Assembly (NCBI RefSeq): GCF_006376675.1
Contig: NZ_VEWK01000003.1
Span: forward strand, 62,001 to 126,000
DNA: 64,000 nt
Source of the DNA: Brucella pecoris
GTDB lineage: Bacteria; Pseudomonadota; Alphaproteobacteria; Rhizobiales; Rhizobiaceae
Reading direction: 5' to 3'
The notes beneath the pieces were generated by a model. That model did not search any database and was not told the DNA's origin. It worked only from the letters and a program-made list of their open reading frames with translations. The position numbers and the translations under genes were made by a program. Positions 8,292 through 17,034 of the stretch are shown here, piece after piece (position 1 is the first letter of the stretch; each line of letters begins with the position of its first letter).

Positions 8292-8912
8292 ATGATCGGC
8301 CTGCCCTTCCGTAGAAGCAATCCGACTGTCCTGCGTGGCCAGCGCATTTATCTGCGTGAGCCGATGATGAGCGATTTTGCGAGTTGGGCCAGCCTGCGGG
8401 AACAGAGCCGCGCCTTTCTTGCGCCGTGGGAGCCAACATGGCCCGACGACGACCTCACCAAGAGTGCCTTCCGCCATCGGATGCGCCGTTTTCAAGATGA
8501 AATATCGGCTGGAACCGGCTATCCATTTTTCGTGTTCCGCAATAGCGACAACAAGCTCGTCGGCGGCATTACGCTCGGCAATATCCGGCGTGGCGTCGGC
8601 CAGAACGGCATGATCGGCTACTGGAGCGGCGAGCCTTACGCCGGCAAGGGCTATATGACCGAAGCCCTATCGCTGGTTATCCCCTTCGCATTCGATCAAC
8701 TCCGGTTGCACCGGATTGAAGCAGCCTGTATCCCTCATAACGAGCGTTCGATACGGCTTCTCGAAAAAGCCGGATTTGAGAGAGAAGGACTGCTGCGTTC
8801 CTATCTCAAGATAAACGGTTTCTGGCAGGACCACCTGCTTTTTGCCCTTTTAGAAAGCGACAAACGTATGACGGATAGCCGCATGATCAATGGCAAGGTT
8901 GGACGCTCGTGA
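8292..8912 (+). CDS. rimJ: GNAT N-acetyltransferase, RimJ/RimL type
   Basis: A 206-residue acetyltransferase of the RimJ/RimL branch, which acetylates protein N-termini such as that of ribosomal protein S5. The N-terminus carries TVLRGQRIYLREPMMSDF, the central strand ends in LVGGITLGNI, and the acetyl-CoA loop reads GEPYAGKGYMTEAL. RIEAACIPHNERSIRLLEKAGFEREG is the classic GNAT motif B. ATG 8292 is the first plausible start, but no ribosome binding site is visible because the preceding bases belong to the palindromic repeat. The gene overlaps the GGDEF/EAL gene by 4 bases. The exact substrate is inferred from family only. Confidence 0.88.
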   Translation: MIGLPFRRSNPTVLRGQRIYLREPMMSDFASWASLREQSRAFLAPWEPTWPDDDLTKSAFRHRMRRFQDEISAGTGYPFFVFRNSDNKLVGGITLGNIRRGVGQNGMIGYWSGEPYAGKGYMTEALSLVIPFAFDQLRLHRIEAACIPHNERSIRLLEKAGFEREGLLRSYLKINGFWQDHLLFALLESDKRMTDSRMINGKVGRS

Positions 8913-11806
8913 CGGGTTTTGCGGATAAGTGGTTTGTTGCTGGCGCTCGGTTTCTCGCGCTTGTGGTCTTTCTGACCGTTTCGGTCGTCCAGGCATCGGC
9001 CATCGAACCGATCAAGATTTCCAAGGAAGATACCGCCCTCGACCTGTCCCGCGCTGTCGAACTTCTACGCAACAAGGGCGAAAGCGTGCAGGTATCGACC
9101 GCACCGGGTCCCGACGGCATTGTGCGCCGCATTGAGGTGCAAGCCGATCAGAACAGCAAGGCTTCCGGCGACTGGGCCGCTTTCTCTATTGCAAACCCTA
9201 CCGACGAGCAGATCGACCGCCTGATTGTGGCTCCGCATTTTCGTCTCGTCGGCTCCGGCGTCATCTGGCCCGACCTTGGATCTCCGCGCATTGCATCGAT
9301 CACCCCGAGCGAGGGCTTTGCGCTCGACCGCCAGCCAAGTGCCGATGCAGACGTTTTCCGCATCACGCTCAATCCTGGCAGCGTCGTCACCTTCGTGGCT
9401 GAACTATCTTCGCATAACCTGCCTCAGCTTTATCTGTGGGAGCCCGAAGCCTACAAGGATGCGGTCAATTCCTACACGCTCTATCGCGGTATCCTGCTCG
9501 GCATCTCCGGCTTGCTGGCGCTGTTTCTGACCATCCTTTTCGTCGTTAAGGGCACTTCCCTGTTTCCCGCCACCGCCGCGCTTGCATGGGCAGTTCTGGC
9601 CTATATCTGCGTCGATTTCGGCTTCTGGAACAAGCTGATGGAGATAACGCCGGGCAATGAGCAGATTTGGCGAGCAGGTACCGAAGTGGCGCTTGCCGCC
9701 TCTCTTGTGATTTTCTTGTTCACCTATCTCAATCTCAACCGCTGGCACGATCATTTCAGCTATGGCGCGGTGACCTGGGTGCTAGGCCTGCTGGCACTTG
9801 CGGGCGTCGCCGTCTTCGATCCGCCCGTGGCTTCCGGTATTGCGCGCATTTCGCTCGCACTGACCGTTCTGTCCGGTGTTGCCATCATCGGTTATCTGGC
9901 GGTCAAGGGATATGATCGCGCCGTCATGCTGATACCGGCCTGGCTCCTGACCCTCATATGGTTGCTGGGTGCCTGGATGACGGTTTCGGGCAGGCTCGAT
10001 AATGACATTGTGCAGCCCGCACTTGGTGGCGGTCTTGTCCTGATCGTCCTTCTGATCGGCTTTACCGTCATGCAGCATGCCTTCGCCGGCGGGGCGCTGC
10101 AACAGGGCCTTCTGTCCGATATGGAGCGACAGGCGCTTGCCGTCATCGGCGCGGGAGACATCGTATGGGATTGGGATGTGCCGCGTGATCGCGTGGTGAC
10201 GACGCCCGACATCGCCAATTATCTCGGCAATACCGCCAACAGCCTGCAAGGTCCGGTACGCAACTGGCTTCCCGTTATGCACGCTGACGACCGCGATCGG
10301 TTCCGGTCCACACTTGATGCCATTTTGGAGAACCGGCGCGGACGTATCGGTCAGATTTTCCGGCTGCGTGCCAATGATGGCCACTATCACTGGTATGCGC
10401 TTCGGGCACGCCCGGTCATCGGCTCCGATGGCGAAGTGGTGCGCTGCGTCGGCACGCTCGTCAATGTGACGGAACAGAAGAAGGCAGAGGAACGCTTGCT
10501 GCACGATGCCGTGCACGACAACCTGACCGGTCTTCCAAACCGCGAGCTGTTCCTCGATCGTCTCAGCAATGTCATGAACATGGCGCGCGGCGAAAGCAAT
10601 CTGCACCCGACAGTGTTCATCATCGATATAGATCGCTTCAAACAGGTCAACGACAGCCTCGGTATGTCGGCGGGCGACACGATCCTTCTGACCGTTTCGC
10701 GTCGTCTGGCGCGCCTCATGAAGCCACAGGATACGCTCTCGCGCCTGTCCTCAGACCAGTTCGGCTTGCTGCTCGCCTCTGAAAGCGATCCGGGCCGCAT
10801 CGCCTCCTTTGCTGAGGCTCTGCGTCAGGCCGTGCGTGCACCAATTGCCTATGCAAAGCGCGAAATTGTCCTGACCTCATCCGTCGGCCTGATTACATGG
10901 ACGAAAACGGCAACGTCCGCCGAAGATTTCGTGAAGGACGCGGAACTTGCCATGTATCAGGCAAAACGTTTCGGCGGTGACCGCATCGAGCCGTTCCGTC
11001 CCGCATTCAGAGCCATCGGCAGCGACAAGCTCCAGCTCGAATCCGATCTGCGTCGTGCGCTTGAACGCGACGAGATCAGTCTCGTCTATCAGCCCATCGT
11101 CAAGCTTGATGAAGGCACGATTGCCGGTTTCGAAGCCCTCATGCGCTGGGAGCATCCTCGACGCGGCGCAATTTCACCGTCGGAATTCATTCCGATTGCC
11201 GAAAATTCCGGCCTTATAATCCAGCTTGGCCTGTTTGCGATGCAGCGGGCTGCGGAAGACCTTTTCGCGTGGCAGGAACAATTCCCGAAGCTCGACCTCT
11301 TCGTTTCGGTCAATCTTTCATCCACACAACTTATCCGTCAGGACCTCATCAACGATGTCCGTTCAGTGCTTTCCCGCATCCATCTCAATCCGGGCAGCCT
11401 CAAGCTTGAGCTGACAGAGTCCGTCCTCATGGAAAACCCGGAGCAGTCCACGCATGTCCTGGCCCGGCTCAAAGCCATGGGCATAGGCCTGTCGCTCGAT
11501 GATTTCGGGACGGGTTATTCCTCGCTGGCTTATCTCACGCGTTTCCCGTTCGACATCATCAAGATCGATCGCTCCTTCGTGAAAGGCGATCAGCCCCAGA
11601 AAGCTACCCTGCTACGCTCGATTATAAGCATGGCACATGATCTCGGCCTCGCCGTCGTAACCGAAGGTGTGGAAAGCGAAAGCGATGCGCTCCAGCTTCG
11701 CCAGATGGGGTGCGAGTATGTGCAGAGCTTCATGTTCGGCCAGCCGACGAGCCGCGACGAAGCAACTCGCATGATCCGCGAACAGTTGGACGCGGCGGCG
11801 GCTTGA
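8909..11806 (+). CDS. Membrane-bound PAS-GGDEF-EAL cyclic di-GMP protein (probable phosphodiesterase)
   Basis: A 965-residue protein starting at a GTG that overlaps the acetyltransferase stop. An N-terminal signal segment is followed by a periplasmic region resembling 7TMR-DISM sensors, several membrane helices (about 190-400), a PAS-like domain (about 415-520), a GGDEF domain (about 535-690) and an EAL domain (about 705-960). The diguanylate cyclase active-site motif is replaced by LSSDQF, so cyclase activity is probably lost. The EAL domain keeps FEALMRWEHP, SVNLSS, LELTESVL, LDDFGTGYSS and IKIDRSF, so c-di-GMP hydrolysis is likely. It may correspond to one of the Brucella phosphodiesterases (Bpd), but I cannot confirm which. 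Confidence 0.93.
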   Translation: MTGFADKWFVAGARFLALVVFLTVSVVQASAIEPIKISKEDTALDLSRAVELLRNKGESVQVSTAPGPDGIVRRIEVQADQNSKASGDWAAFSIANPTDEQIDRLIVAPHFRLVGSGVIWPDLGSPRIASITPSEGFALDRQPSADADVFRITLNPGSVVTFVAELSSHNLPQLYLWEPEAYKDAVNSYTLYRGILLGISGLLALFLTILFVVKGTSLFPATAALAWAVLAYICVDFGFWNKLMEITPGNEQIWRAGTEVALAASLVIFLFTYLNLNRWHDHFSYGAVTWVLGLLALAGVAVFDPPVASGIARISLALTVLSGVAIIGYLAVKGYDRAVMLIPAWLLTLIWLLGAWMTVSGRLDNDIVQPALGGGLVLIVLLIGFTVMQHAFAGGALQQGLLSDMERQALAVIGAGDIVWDWDVPRDRVVTTPDIANYLGNTANSLQGPVRNWLPVMHADDRDRFRSTLDAILENRRGRIGQIFRLRANDGHYHWYALRARPVIGSDGEVVRCVGTLVNVTEQKKAEERLLHDAVHDNLTGLPNRELFLDRLSNVMNMARGESNLHPTVFIIDIDRFKQVNDSLGMSAGDTILLTVSRRLARLMKPQDTLSRLSSDQFGLLLASESDPGRIASFAEALRQAVRAPIAYAKREIVLTSSVGLITWTKTATSAEDFVKDAELAMYQAKRFGGDRIEPFRPAFRAIGSDKLQLESDLRRALERDEISLVYQPIVKLDEGTIAGFEALMRWEHPRRGAISPSEFIPIAENSGLIIQLGLFAMQRAAEDLFAWQEQFPKLDLFVSVNLSSTQLIRQDLINDVRSVLSRIHLNPGSLKLELTESVLMENPEQSTHVLARLKAMGIGLSLDDFGTGYSSLAYLTRFPFDIIKIDRSFVKGDQPQKATLLRSIISMAHDLGLAVVTEGVESESDALQLRQMGCEYVQSFMFGQPTSRDEATRMIREQLDAAAA

Positions 11807-11927
11807 TGAGGGCAGTAGGGCAGTGAAGAATATAGTGGTTGCTGTCATCCGCAATCAAAACATACTCCCTTATTCCCCTATTCACTTAACATACTGCCTT
11901 ACTGCCCTATTGCCTTACTCCCCTAAA
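11807..11927. repeat. Bru-RS-like palindromic element, copy 2
   Basis: Imperfect palindrome beginning directly after the GGDEF/EAL stop codon (GAGGGCAGTAGGGCAG) and ending 1-2 bases from the YqgE stop codon. Its right arm has tandem units such as TACTGCCTTACTGCCC. It fills the whole convergent gap, so it could act as a bidirectional transcription terminator or mRNA-stabilising hairpin. Confidence 0.7.
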
Positions 11928-12530
11928 TCACGCATGCCCCGCGTCGGAAACAAGCCGGGACATATCGATGCCCATATGAAGCATCAGGCGCGAATACTTG
12001 CCCTCGATATCGCTATCGAACAGCATGTCGAGCGGCGCCTCGCAGGTTAGCCAACCGTTCTCGGCAAGTTCTGCCTCGATCTGGCCCGGCGCCCAGCCGG
12101 AATAGCCAAGCGCCATCAGGGCTTGTGACGGTCCCCTGCCTCCGTAAATGGCACGCAGGATATCTACGGTTGCAGTGAGACAGACATCTTCAGAAACCGG
12201 CATGGTGGAGTCGACCATATAGTCATCCGAATGCAAGACGAAGCCACGTGTGCGATCCACCGGTCCTCCATTGCGCACCATCATATGCTGCGCCCGCTCC
12301 GGCAGAATAATCAGCTCATCCTCGTCTATGATCCCAATCTGACGCAGAAGGTCAGGAAATTCCACGGGCTGAAGCTGATTGATGATGAACCCCATCGCAC
12401 CTTCATCGGAATGCGCACAGATATAGACCACAGACCGGGCAAAACGCTCGTCGCTCATTCCGGGCATGGCAAGCAGGAACTGCCCGTTCAGAAAACCCTG
12501 CTCCTTGTTCGGCGCTTTAAGAATGGTCAT
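11928..12530 (-). CDS. YqgE/AlgH family protein (UPF0301)
   Basis: A 200-residue cytosolic protein of the YqgE/AlgH (UPF0301/DUF179) family, whose biochemical role is still unclear. The start [25 protein letters not shown] matches the family; the hallmark segments [30 protein letters not shown] and [14 protein letters not shown] are intact, as is [18 protein letters not shown] near the end. The frame extends 14 codons upstream, but ATG 12530 gives the normal family length. It is divergent from the DsbD-N-type gene across about 257 bases that contain a long imperfect inverted repeat. Confidence 0.93.
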   Translation of the reverse strand: MTILKAPNKEQGFLNGQFLLAMPGMSDERFARSVVYICAHSDEGAMGFIINQLQPVEFPDLLRQIGIIDEDELIILPERAQHMMVRNGGPVDRTRGFVLHSDDYMVDSTMPVSEDVCLTATVDILRAIYGGRGPSQALMALGYSGWAPGQIEAELAENGWLTCEAPLDMLFDSDIEGKYSRLMLHMGIDMSRLVSDAGHA

Positions 12531-12642
12531 GAATATGAAGGTAGCAAGACTGCGCAAAATAACAATGGTCATTTATTTCGACTGCAGGCTTTGAAGCGTA
12601 ATCCGATCTGGAAGATAGATGACGAGATTGTCAGCCACCACA

Positions 12643-12717
12643 TTAGTGGTCTGATTCCGACATTTGCATCCTTGGTTACTGGTGTCGGGCAAATGTCGGG
12701 ATCAAAAAAGACCACTA
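12643..12717. repeat. Long imperfect inverted repeat in divergent promoter region
   Basis: The left arm (12643-12667) reads TAGTGGTCTGATTCCGACAT plus TTGC. The right arm (12689-12717) is its near-complement with a short A-rich insertion. The loop is about 21 bases. It lies between the divergent yqgE and DsbD-N-type genes, so it may be a regulator target, an RNA hairpin or a mobile palindrome. Confidence 0.6.
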
Positions 12718-12787
12718 GCCATCAACGCGCAGCAAGCTCACCACAATTGGGCTTGAAGCGACCATCTTTTCATTCCATCTTTCGTCC

Positions 12788-13588
12788 ATGAACATCCGAA
12801 CTTTTGTCCTCGCACCATTGCTGCTGGCCTCACTGGCGTTTCCAGCCATGGCTTCCACCTCCGACTGGACCGAGACGCCCGGCGGGCGCGTTCGCGTCAT
12901 CATTGAAGACAACGGCGCTGACAATGCGGCCAGTCATGAACGGCGCGGTGCATTGCAGATCGAGTTGCAACCAGGCTGGAAGACCTATTGGCGCAATCCG
13001 GGCGACGCAGGTGTCCCGCCTCAGATCACGATTGAGGGTGATGCGAAAGCGCGGATTGATTTCCCTGCACCTGTCCGGTTTGGTGGAGACGATGAAGGTG
13101 GCATTGGATATAAGCAGCCCGTTTCCCTGCCGATAGTCTTTCAACTGACCTCCGCCGATACACGACTGAAGGGTCATGTTTTCCTTGGAGTCTGCGAGAA
13201 AATCTGCGTTCCGGTGCAGGCAACATTCGAGTTTCCGCTCGATGACGAAGGACAGCAAGCTTCGCCGCAGGCGATTGCCAACCGCACGATTATTGAGACG
13301 GCTTTCGACCGACTGCCTATACCCGCATCTTCAGCATTCGGCATCAGTGATGTGAAGCGGGAAGGAGACAAAGCCGTCTTCAATCTCACCGTTCCCGATC
13401 CCGCAGCCCCTGCGGAGCTGTTCATTGCCAGCGACAAAATCGGGCTTTCCGACGCCGTTGCAGTTCAGGACGGGCATTCCGGCCACCGCTTTGCTGCCCG
13501 GGTGCGTGGGAAAGCAGATAACGCCATTATCGACTATACCATTGTGCAGAATGGAAAAGCCGTCTCCGGTCAGGTGACACTGGATTAG
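12788..13588 (+). CDS. Periplasmic DsbD N-terminal-domain-like protein
   Basis: A 266-residue exported protein. A signal peptide (LAPLLLASLAFPAMAS) is cleaved around residue 22-24. The mature part resembles the N-terminal immunoglobulin-like alpha domain of the thiol-disulfide reductase DsbD (disulfide bond corrector domain): WKTYWRNPGDAGVPP, then GYKQPVSLPIVFQL and the paired-cysteine segment GVCEKICVPVQATFEFPL. The two cysteines are placed to exchange electrons with a partner. The membrane and thioredoxin domains of DsbD are absent, so this is a stand-alone domain. A role in periplasmic reduction or cytochrome maturation is inferred only. Confidence 0.85.
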   Translation: MNIRTFVLAPLLLASLAFPAMASTSDWTETPGGRVRVIIEDNGADNAASHERRGALQIELQPGWKTYWRNPGDAGVPPQITIEGDAKARIDFPAPVRFGGDDEGGIGYKQPVSLPIVFQLTSADTRLKGHVFLGVCEKICVPVQATFEFPLDDEGQQASPQAIANRTIIETAFDRLPIPASSAFGISDVKREGDKAVFNLTVPDPAAPAELFIASDKIGLSDAVAVQDGHSGHRFAARVRGKADNAIIDYTIVQNGKAVSGQVTLD

Positions 13589-13688
13589 ACTTCCCTTCCA
13601 GCGCTTGATGCTCTTATCTGGATGTTGAAATTGCTCGGCGACCTGCTATCGGTTTAACTGTGCCGCCCGCGCTGTGCGGTGTGGATTG

Positions 13689-13735
13689 GAGCGCATCCCG
13701 AAAAGTGTGAAACGGTTTTCGGATAAGATGCGCGT
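13689..13735. repeat. Rhizobiales palindromic repeat, type A copy 1
   Basis: Stem-loop element with outer arms GCGCATC/GATGCGC and inner arms CCGAAAA/TTTTCGG. A near-identical copy lies at 60706-60752 and a degenerate one at about 33995-34034. It sits in the leader region of the peroxiredoxin gene. Confidence 0.75.
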
Positions 13736-13844
13736 CAAAACAAACAGTTGAGACGCGCCGATCTGATTCAATCATATCGAAACGCGTTCCAGAATTTGAC
13801 AACAGGCAGTGGAACAGACGGCCCCTGCCCCGAGGAGAAATTAA

Positions 13845-14330
13845 ATGACGATCAAAGTTGGCGACAAGCTGCCTGCAGCGACTTTCAAGGTAAAGACCGC
13901 AGATGGTGTCAAGGAGATGACGACCGACGAAATCTTCAAGGGCAAGAAGGTCGTTCTCTTTGCCGTTCCGGGTGCTTTCACGCCGACCTGCAGCCTCAAT
14001 CACCTGCCAGGCTATCTCGAGAACCGCGATGCGATCCTCGCCAAGGGTGTCGATCAGATCGCCGTTGTTGCGGTGAACGACGCCTTCGTCATGGGCGCAT
14101 GGGCACAGAGCACGGGTGGCGAAGGCAAGATTCTCTATCTGGCCGATGGTTCCGCAGCGTTCACGAAAGCTGCGGGCCTTGAGCTCGACGCGACTGCTGG
14201 CGGCCTTGGCATTCGCTCCAAGCGTTATTCGGCAATCGTGGAAGATGGGGTAGTCAAGACGCTCAATATCGAAGAACAGGCCGGACAGGCGGTCACGTCA
14301 GCCGCATCGGCTGTTCTCGAACAGCTTTAA
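13845..14330 (+). CDS. Peroxiredoxin (Prx5/hybrid type)
   Basis: Thiol peroxidase of the AhpC/TSA superfamily, 161 residues, reducing hydrogen peroxide and alkyl hydroperoxides in the cytosol. The active site PGAFTPTCS contains the peroxidatic cysteine C49 with the conserved Pro and Thr. DAFVMGAWAQ and GLGIRSKRYSAIVEDG are typical of Prx5-like enzymes that use glutathione/glutaredoxin. No second resolving cysteine is visible, so it is probably a 1-Cys enzyme. A GAGGAG-type ribosome binding site precedes ATG 13845. A strong shared terminator follows. Confidence 0.95.
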   Translation: MTIKVGDKLPAATFKVKTADGVKEMTTDEIFKGKKVVLFAVPGAFTPTCSLNHLPGYLENRDAILAKGVDQIAVVAVNDAFVMGAWAQSTGGEGKILYLADGSAAFTKAAGLELDATAGGLGIRSKRYSAIVEDGVVKTLNIEEQAGQAVTSAASAVLEQL

Positions 14331-14337
14331 TCAAACA

Positions 14338-14363
14338 AAAAGGGCGGCAAATGCCGCCCTTTT
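14338..14363. terminator. Bidirectional Rho-independent terminator
   Basis: An 11-bp perfect stem (AAAAGGGCGGC, 14338-14348, with its complement at 14353-14363) around the loop AAAT, with A/T runs on both sides. It lies between the convergent peroxiredoxin and rnhA genes and can serve both. Confidence 0.85.
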
Positions 14364-14375
14364 CGCCTGTAACCA

Positions 14376-14840
14376 TTATTGCACCTTCAATGATTTACGA
14401 CCGCCATATTTGAATGGCTCCATGCCCTCCCGGGCAAGTTCGTCAGCGCGTTCATTTTCCGGATGCCCTGCATGGCCCTTGACCCAGTGCCAGTTGACCT
14501 TATGCGGCTTGCGCGCTTCGTCGAGCGCCTGCCACAATTCGGCATTCTTGACCGGTTTCTTGGCAGCCGTCTTCCAGCCATTGCGTTTCCAGCCTTCGAT
14601 CCAACTGGAGATGCCGTCGCGCACATAGACCGAGTCCGTATAGAGATCGACTTCGCACGGTTCCTTCAATGCCGAAAGTGCCGAAATAGCCGCCATCAAC
14701 TCCATGCGGTTGTTGGTCGTGTCGGCTTCACCACCCTTCAGTTCCTTGACATTGCCGTTCCAGCGCAAAATTGCGCCCCAGCCGCCAGGACCGGGATTGC
14801 CCGAGCAGGCACCATCCGTAAAAGCCTCTATCTGCTTCAC
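14376..14840 (-). CDS. rnhA: Ribonuclease HI
   Basis: Degrades the RNA strand of RNA-DNA hybrids. It is 154 residues, the standard length. The catalytic acidic residues are all present: D9 in [15 protein letters not shown]47 in NNRMELMA, D69 in LYTDSVYV and D133 in ERADELA, with the supporting histidine in KGHAGH. The start overlaps the thrB stop by 4 bases (14837-14840), so the two are translationally coupled at the end of the cox-ispH-thrB block, and the terminator at 14338-14363 closes that block. Confidence 0.97.
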   Translation of the reverse strand: MKQIEAFTDGACSGNPGPGGWGAILRWNGNVKELKGGEADTTNNRMELMAAISALSALKEPCEVDLYTDSVYVRDGISSWIEGWKRNGWKTAAKKPVKNAELWQALDEARKPHKVNWHWVKGHAGHPENERADELAREGMEPFKYGGRKSLKVQ

Positions 14841-15817
14841 GCAGCCGCTCCCTGCTGCTCAAGACCATATTCGGCAGCCGTTTCGATCTGGCGGTGAAAG
14901 CGCATCTTGCGCACATATTCCATGGGATCTTTCTTGACCACGAAACTGCCTTCCGGAACATTCAGCCAGTCGTAAAGCCGGGTCAGCATGAAACGAATGG
15001 CAGCGCCGCGCGCCAGAACCGGCAGTGCATCGGCCTCCGCCGTAGAAAGCGGGCGAATGGAGGTGTAGCCGCGCAGAAACGCTGCTCCCTTGGTGCGGTT
15101 ATAGGAAAAGTCCTTTTCAAAGCACCATGCGTTGAGGCAGACGGCAACATCATAAGCCAGAATGTCCGTGCAGGCGAAGTAGAAATCGATAAAACCCGAG
15201 AGCTTGTCGTTAAGGAAGAAAACATTGTCCGGGAAAAGATCCGCATGGATCACGCCCTGCGGCAGGTCGGAGGGCCAGTTCTTTTCCAGAAAAGTGAGAT
15301 CGGCCTCTGCCTCGCCAACGAGACCGGGTTCCACCGTATCCGCGCGTTCACGCGACAGGTTCCACAAAGGGCGCCAGTCGGAAAGTGTCAAACCGTTGCG
15401 ACGGCGCAGCGAAAAATCGGCGCCCGCCAGATGCATATGGGCCAACCCTTCGCCAACCGCCTCACAGTGCTCGACAGTCGGGCGGCGCATCCACATACCT
15501 TCCAGGAAGGTGACGATTGCCGCAGGGCGTCCCGCAAGTTCGCCGATTGTCGTACCGTCACGACGGACCACTGGCTGCGGGCATTCGAGGTTGCGGCTCG
15601 CCAGATGCTGCATCAGGCCAAGAAAGAACGGCAGATCTTCACGATTGGTGCGCTTTTCGTAAAGCGTCAGGATGAACGACCCCGAAGTGGTGTGCAGAAG
15701 ATAGTTGGAGTTCTCCACCCCTTCCGCAATGCCTTTGTAAGACGTCAGTGTGCCGATATCGTATTGCTGCAGGAAAGCGCCAAGTTCGATTTCATTGATA
15801 TCTGTATAGACGGCCAT
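14837..15817 (-). CDS. thrB: Homoserine kinase (APH-fold ThrB)
   Basis: Phosphorylates homoserine on the way to threonine, feeding the ThrC encoded at 5.4 kb. It is the aminoglycoside-phosphotransferase-fold type common in alphaproteobacteria (326 residues), not the GHMP type of enteric bacteria. The catalytic loop [13 protein letters not shown] (HxDxxxxN) and the metal-binding FIDFYFAC (DFG-like) are present. The N-terminus [22 protein letters not shown] is characteristic. It lies 5 bases downstream of ispH and overlaps rnhA. Confidence 0.96.
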   Translation of the reverse strand: MAVYTDINEIELGAFLQQYDIGTLTSYKGIAEGVENSNYLLHTTSGSFILTLYEKRTNREDLPFFLGLMQHLASRNLECPQPVVRRDGTTIGELAGRPAAIVTFLEGMWMRRPTVEHCEAVGEGLAHMHLAGADFSLRRRNGLTLSDWRPLWNLSRERADTVEPGLVGEAEADLTFLEKNWPSDLPQGVIHADLFPDNVFFLNDKLSGFIDFYFACTDILAYDVAVCLNAWCFEKDFSYNRTKGAAFLRGYTSIRPLSTAEADALPVLARGAAIRFMLTRLYDWLNVPEGSFVVKKDPMEYVRKMRFHRQIETAAEYGLEQQGAAA

Positions 15818-15822
15818 GCCGC

Positions 15823-16875
15823 TTATTTCCCTTGTATGATCTTGGGCATCAGTTTCGGAATGCCGACCACCCGGTGTTCCCCGTTGACGAATGCCATGTC
15901 CTGCACCGTCAGTTCCACATCGCGAATCTCGCGATTCACAAGGAAGTTTTCGCTTTCAACCGTGGTTTCAGCCAGTTCGATCATCACATTGAAGCGCGCC
16001 TTGAAGGCATCGATGATTTCATCGACGATGATTTCAGGGGCCGAAGCACCTGCCGACAGCCCGACAACCGATATATCGCCGATCCGATCCCATTCGATAT
16101 CGGCAGCGCGTTGAACCAGCATCGACATCCGCGCACCTGCCTTCTCCGCAACTTCAACCAGACGCTTGGAGTTGGAGGAATTTGGCGCACCGACGATCAG
16201 AAACAGATCGCACCCCGGAGCGGCTGAACGCACTGCGTCCTGCCTGTTGGTGGTGGCATAGCAGATCGATTCCGCTGCCGGAGCTGAAAGGTTCGGAAAA
16301 CGTGCCTCCAGTTCCTCGATAATCCCTGCCGTATCGTCCACCGAAAGCGTCGTCTGCGTCACGAAGCCGAGATTGTTCTCGTCATCGAAATGGCAGTTGC
16401 GCGCATCTTCAACCGTCTCGATCAGCGTCACTGCACCATCCGGCAATTGGCCCATGGTGCCGATCACTTCTGGATGCCCGGAATGGCCGATCAGAATGAC
16501 ATGGCGGCCAAGACGCTGATGGCGCATGGCCTGTTTGTGCACTTTGGAAACCAGGGGGCAGGTTGCATCGAGATAAAACAGGTTCTTGGCTTCCGCATCC
16601 GCAGGCACGGACTTCGGCACGCCGTGAGCCGAAAATACCACTGGCTGCTCGCGGTGTTCCGCCGGGATCTCGTCCAGTTCCTCGACAAAGATCGCACCAC
16701 GTGACTGTAAGCCCTCGACCACGTAACGGTTGTGAACGATCTCATGGCGAACATAGACCGGCGCGCCATATTTCTTCAACGCCAGCACGACGATCTGGAT
16801 CGCCCGGTCCACCCCGGCACAAAAGCCGCGCGGGCCGCAAAGGCGGATTTCCAGTGGTGGTCGTTGATTAGTCAT
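15823..16875 (-). CDS. ispH: 4-hydroxy-3-methylbut-2-enyl diphosphate reductase
   Basis: Last enzyme of the MEP isoprenoid pathway, making IPP and DMAPP with a [4Fe-4S] cluster. It is about 350 residues. The three cluster cysteines are in [13 protein letters not shown] (C19), [13 protein letters not shown] and [10 protein letters not shown]. The catalytic segments [14 protein letters not shown] and [11 protein letters not shown] are intact. ATG 16875 is chosen over TTG 16890. Dxs, the first enzyme of the same pathway, is encoded at 56.6-58.5 kb. The isoprenoid product is needed for the heme O made by CtaB encoded upstream in this block. Confidence 0.97.
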   Translation of the reverse strand: MTNQRPPLEIRLCGPRGFCAGVDRAIQIVVLALKKYGAPVYVRHEIVHNRYVVEGLQSRGAIFVEELDEIPAEHREQPVVFSAHGVPKSVPADAEAKNLFYLDATCPLVSKVHKQAMRHQRLGRHVILIGHSGHPEVIGTMGQLPDGAVTLIETVEDARNCHFDDENNLGFVTQTTLSVDDTAGIIEELEARFPNLSAPAAESICYATTNRQDAVRSAAPGCDLFLIVGAPNSSNSKRLVEVAEKAGARMSMLVQRAADIEWDRIGDISVVGLSAGASAPEIIVDEIIDAFKARFNVMIELAETTVESENFLVNREIRDVELTVQDMAFVNGEHRVVGIPKLMPKIIQGK

Positions 16876-16945
16876 GAAGCGTGCTCGCAAAGTTCGGCGT
16901 GGCTTGAAACCGGAAGCTAGTTACGCTTCAGGTGTAGTATTTTTG

Positions 16946-16996
16946 CATATGCCTCTATCCAAAAACCGGTGCTCTCTTTTGGAAGACATGCTTTAG
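16946..16996. repeat. Rhizobiales palindromic repeat, type B (variant copy)
   Basis: A variant of the element with CATGTCTTTATCCCAAAACC and a complementary GGGAGACATG arm. This copy is diverged (TATGCCTCTATCCAAAAACC and TTTTGGAAGACATGC). It lies between the SURF1 stop and the ispH start. Confidence 0.6.
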
Positions 16997-17034
16997 TCTG
17001 GGAGTTGGGCTGCAACGAGGCCGTTGTCAACCCC

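Noticed and set aside
14894-16114. A 406-codon open frame on the plus strand
   Set aside because: It is antisense to thrB and ispH, both certain genes; the translation resembles no protein.
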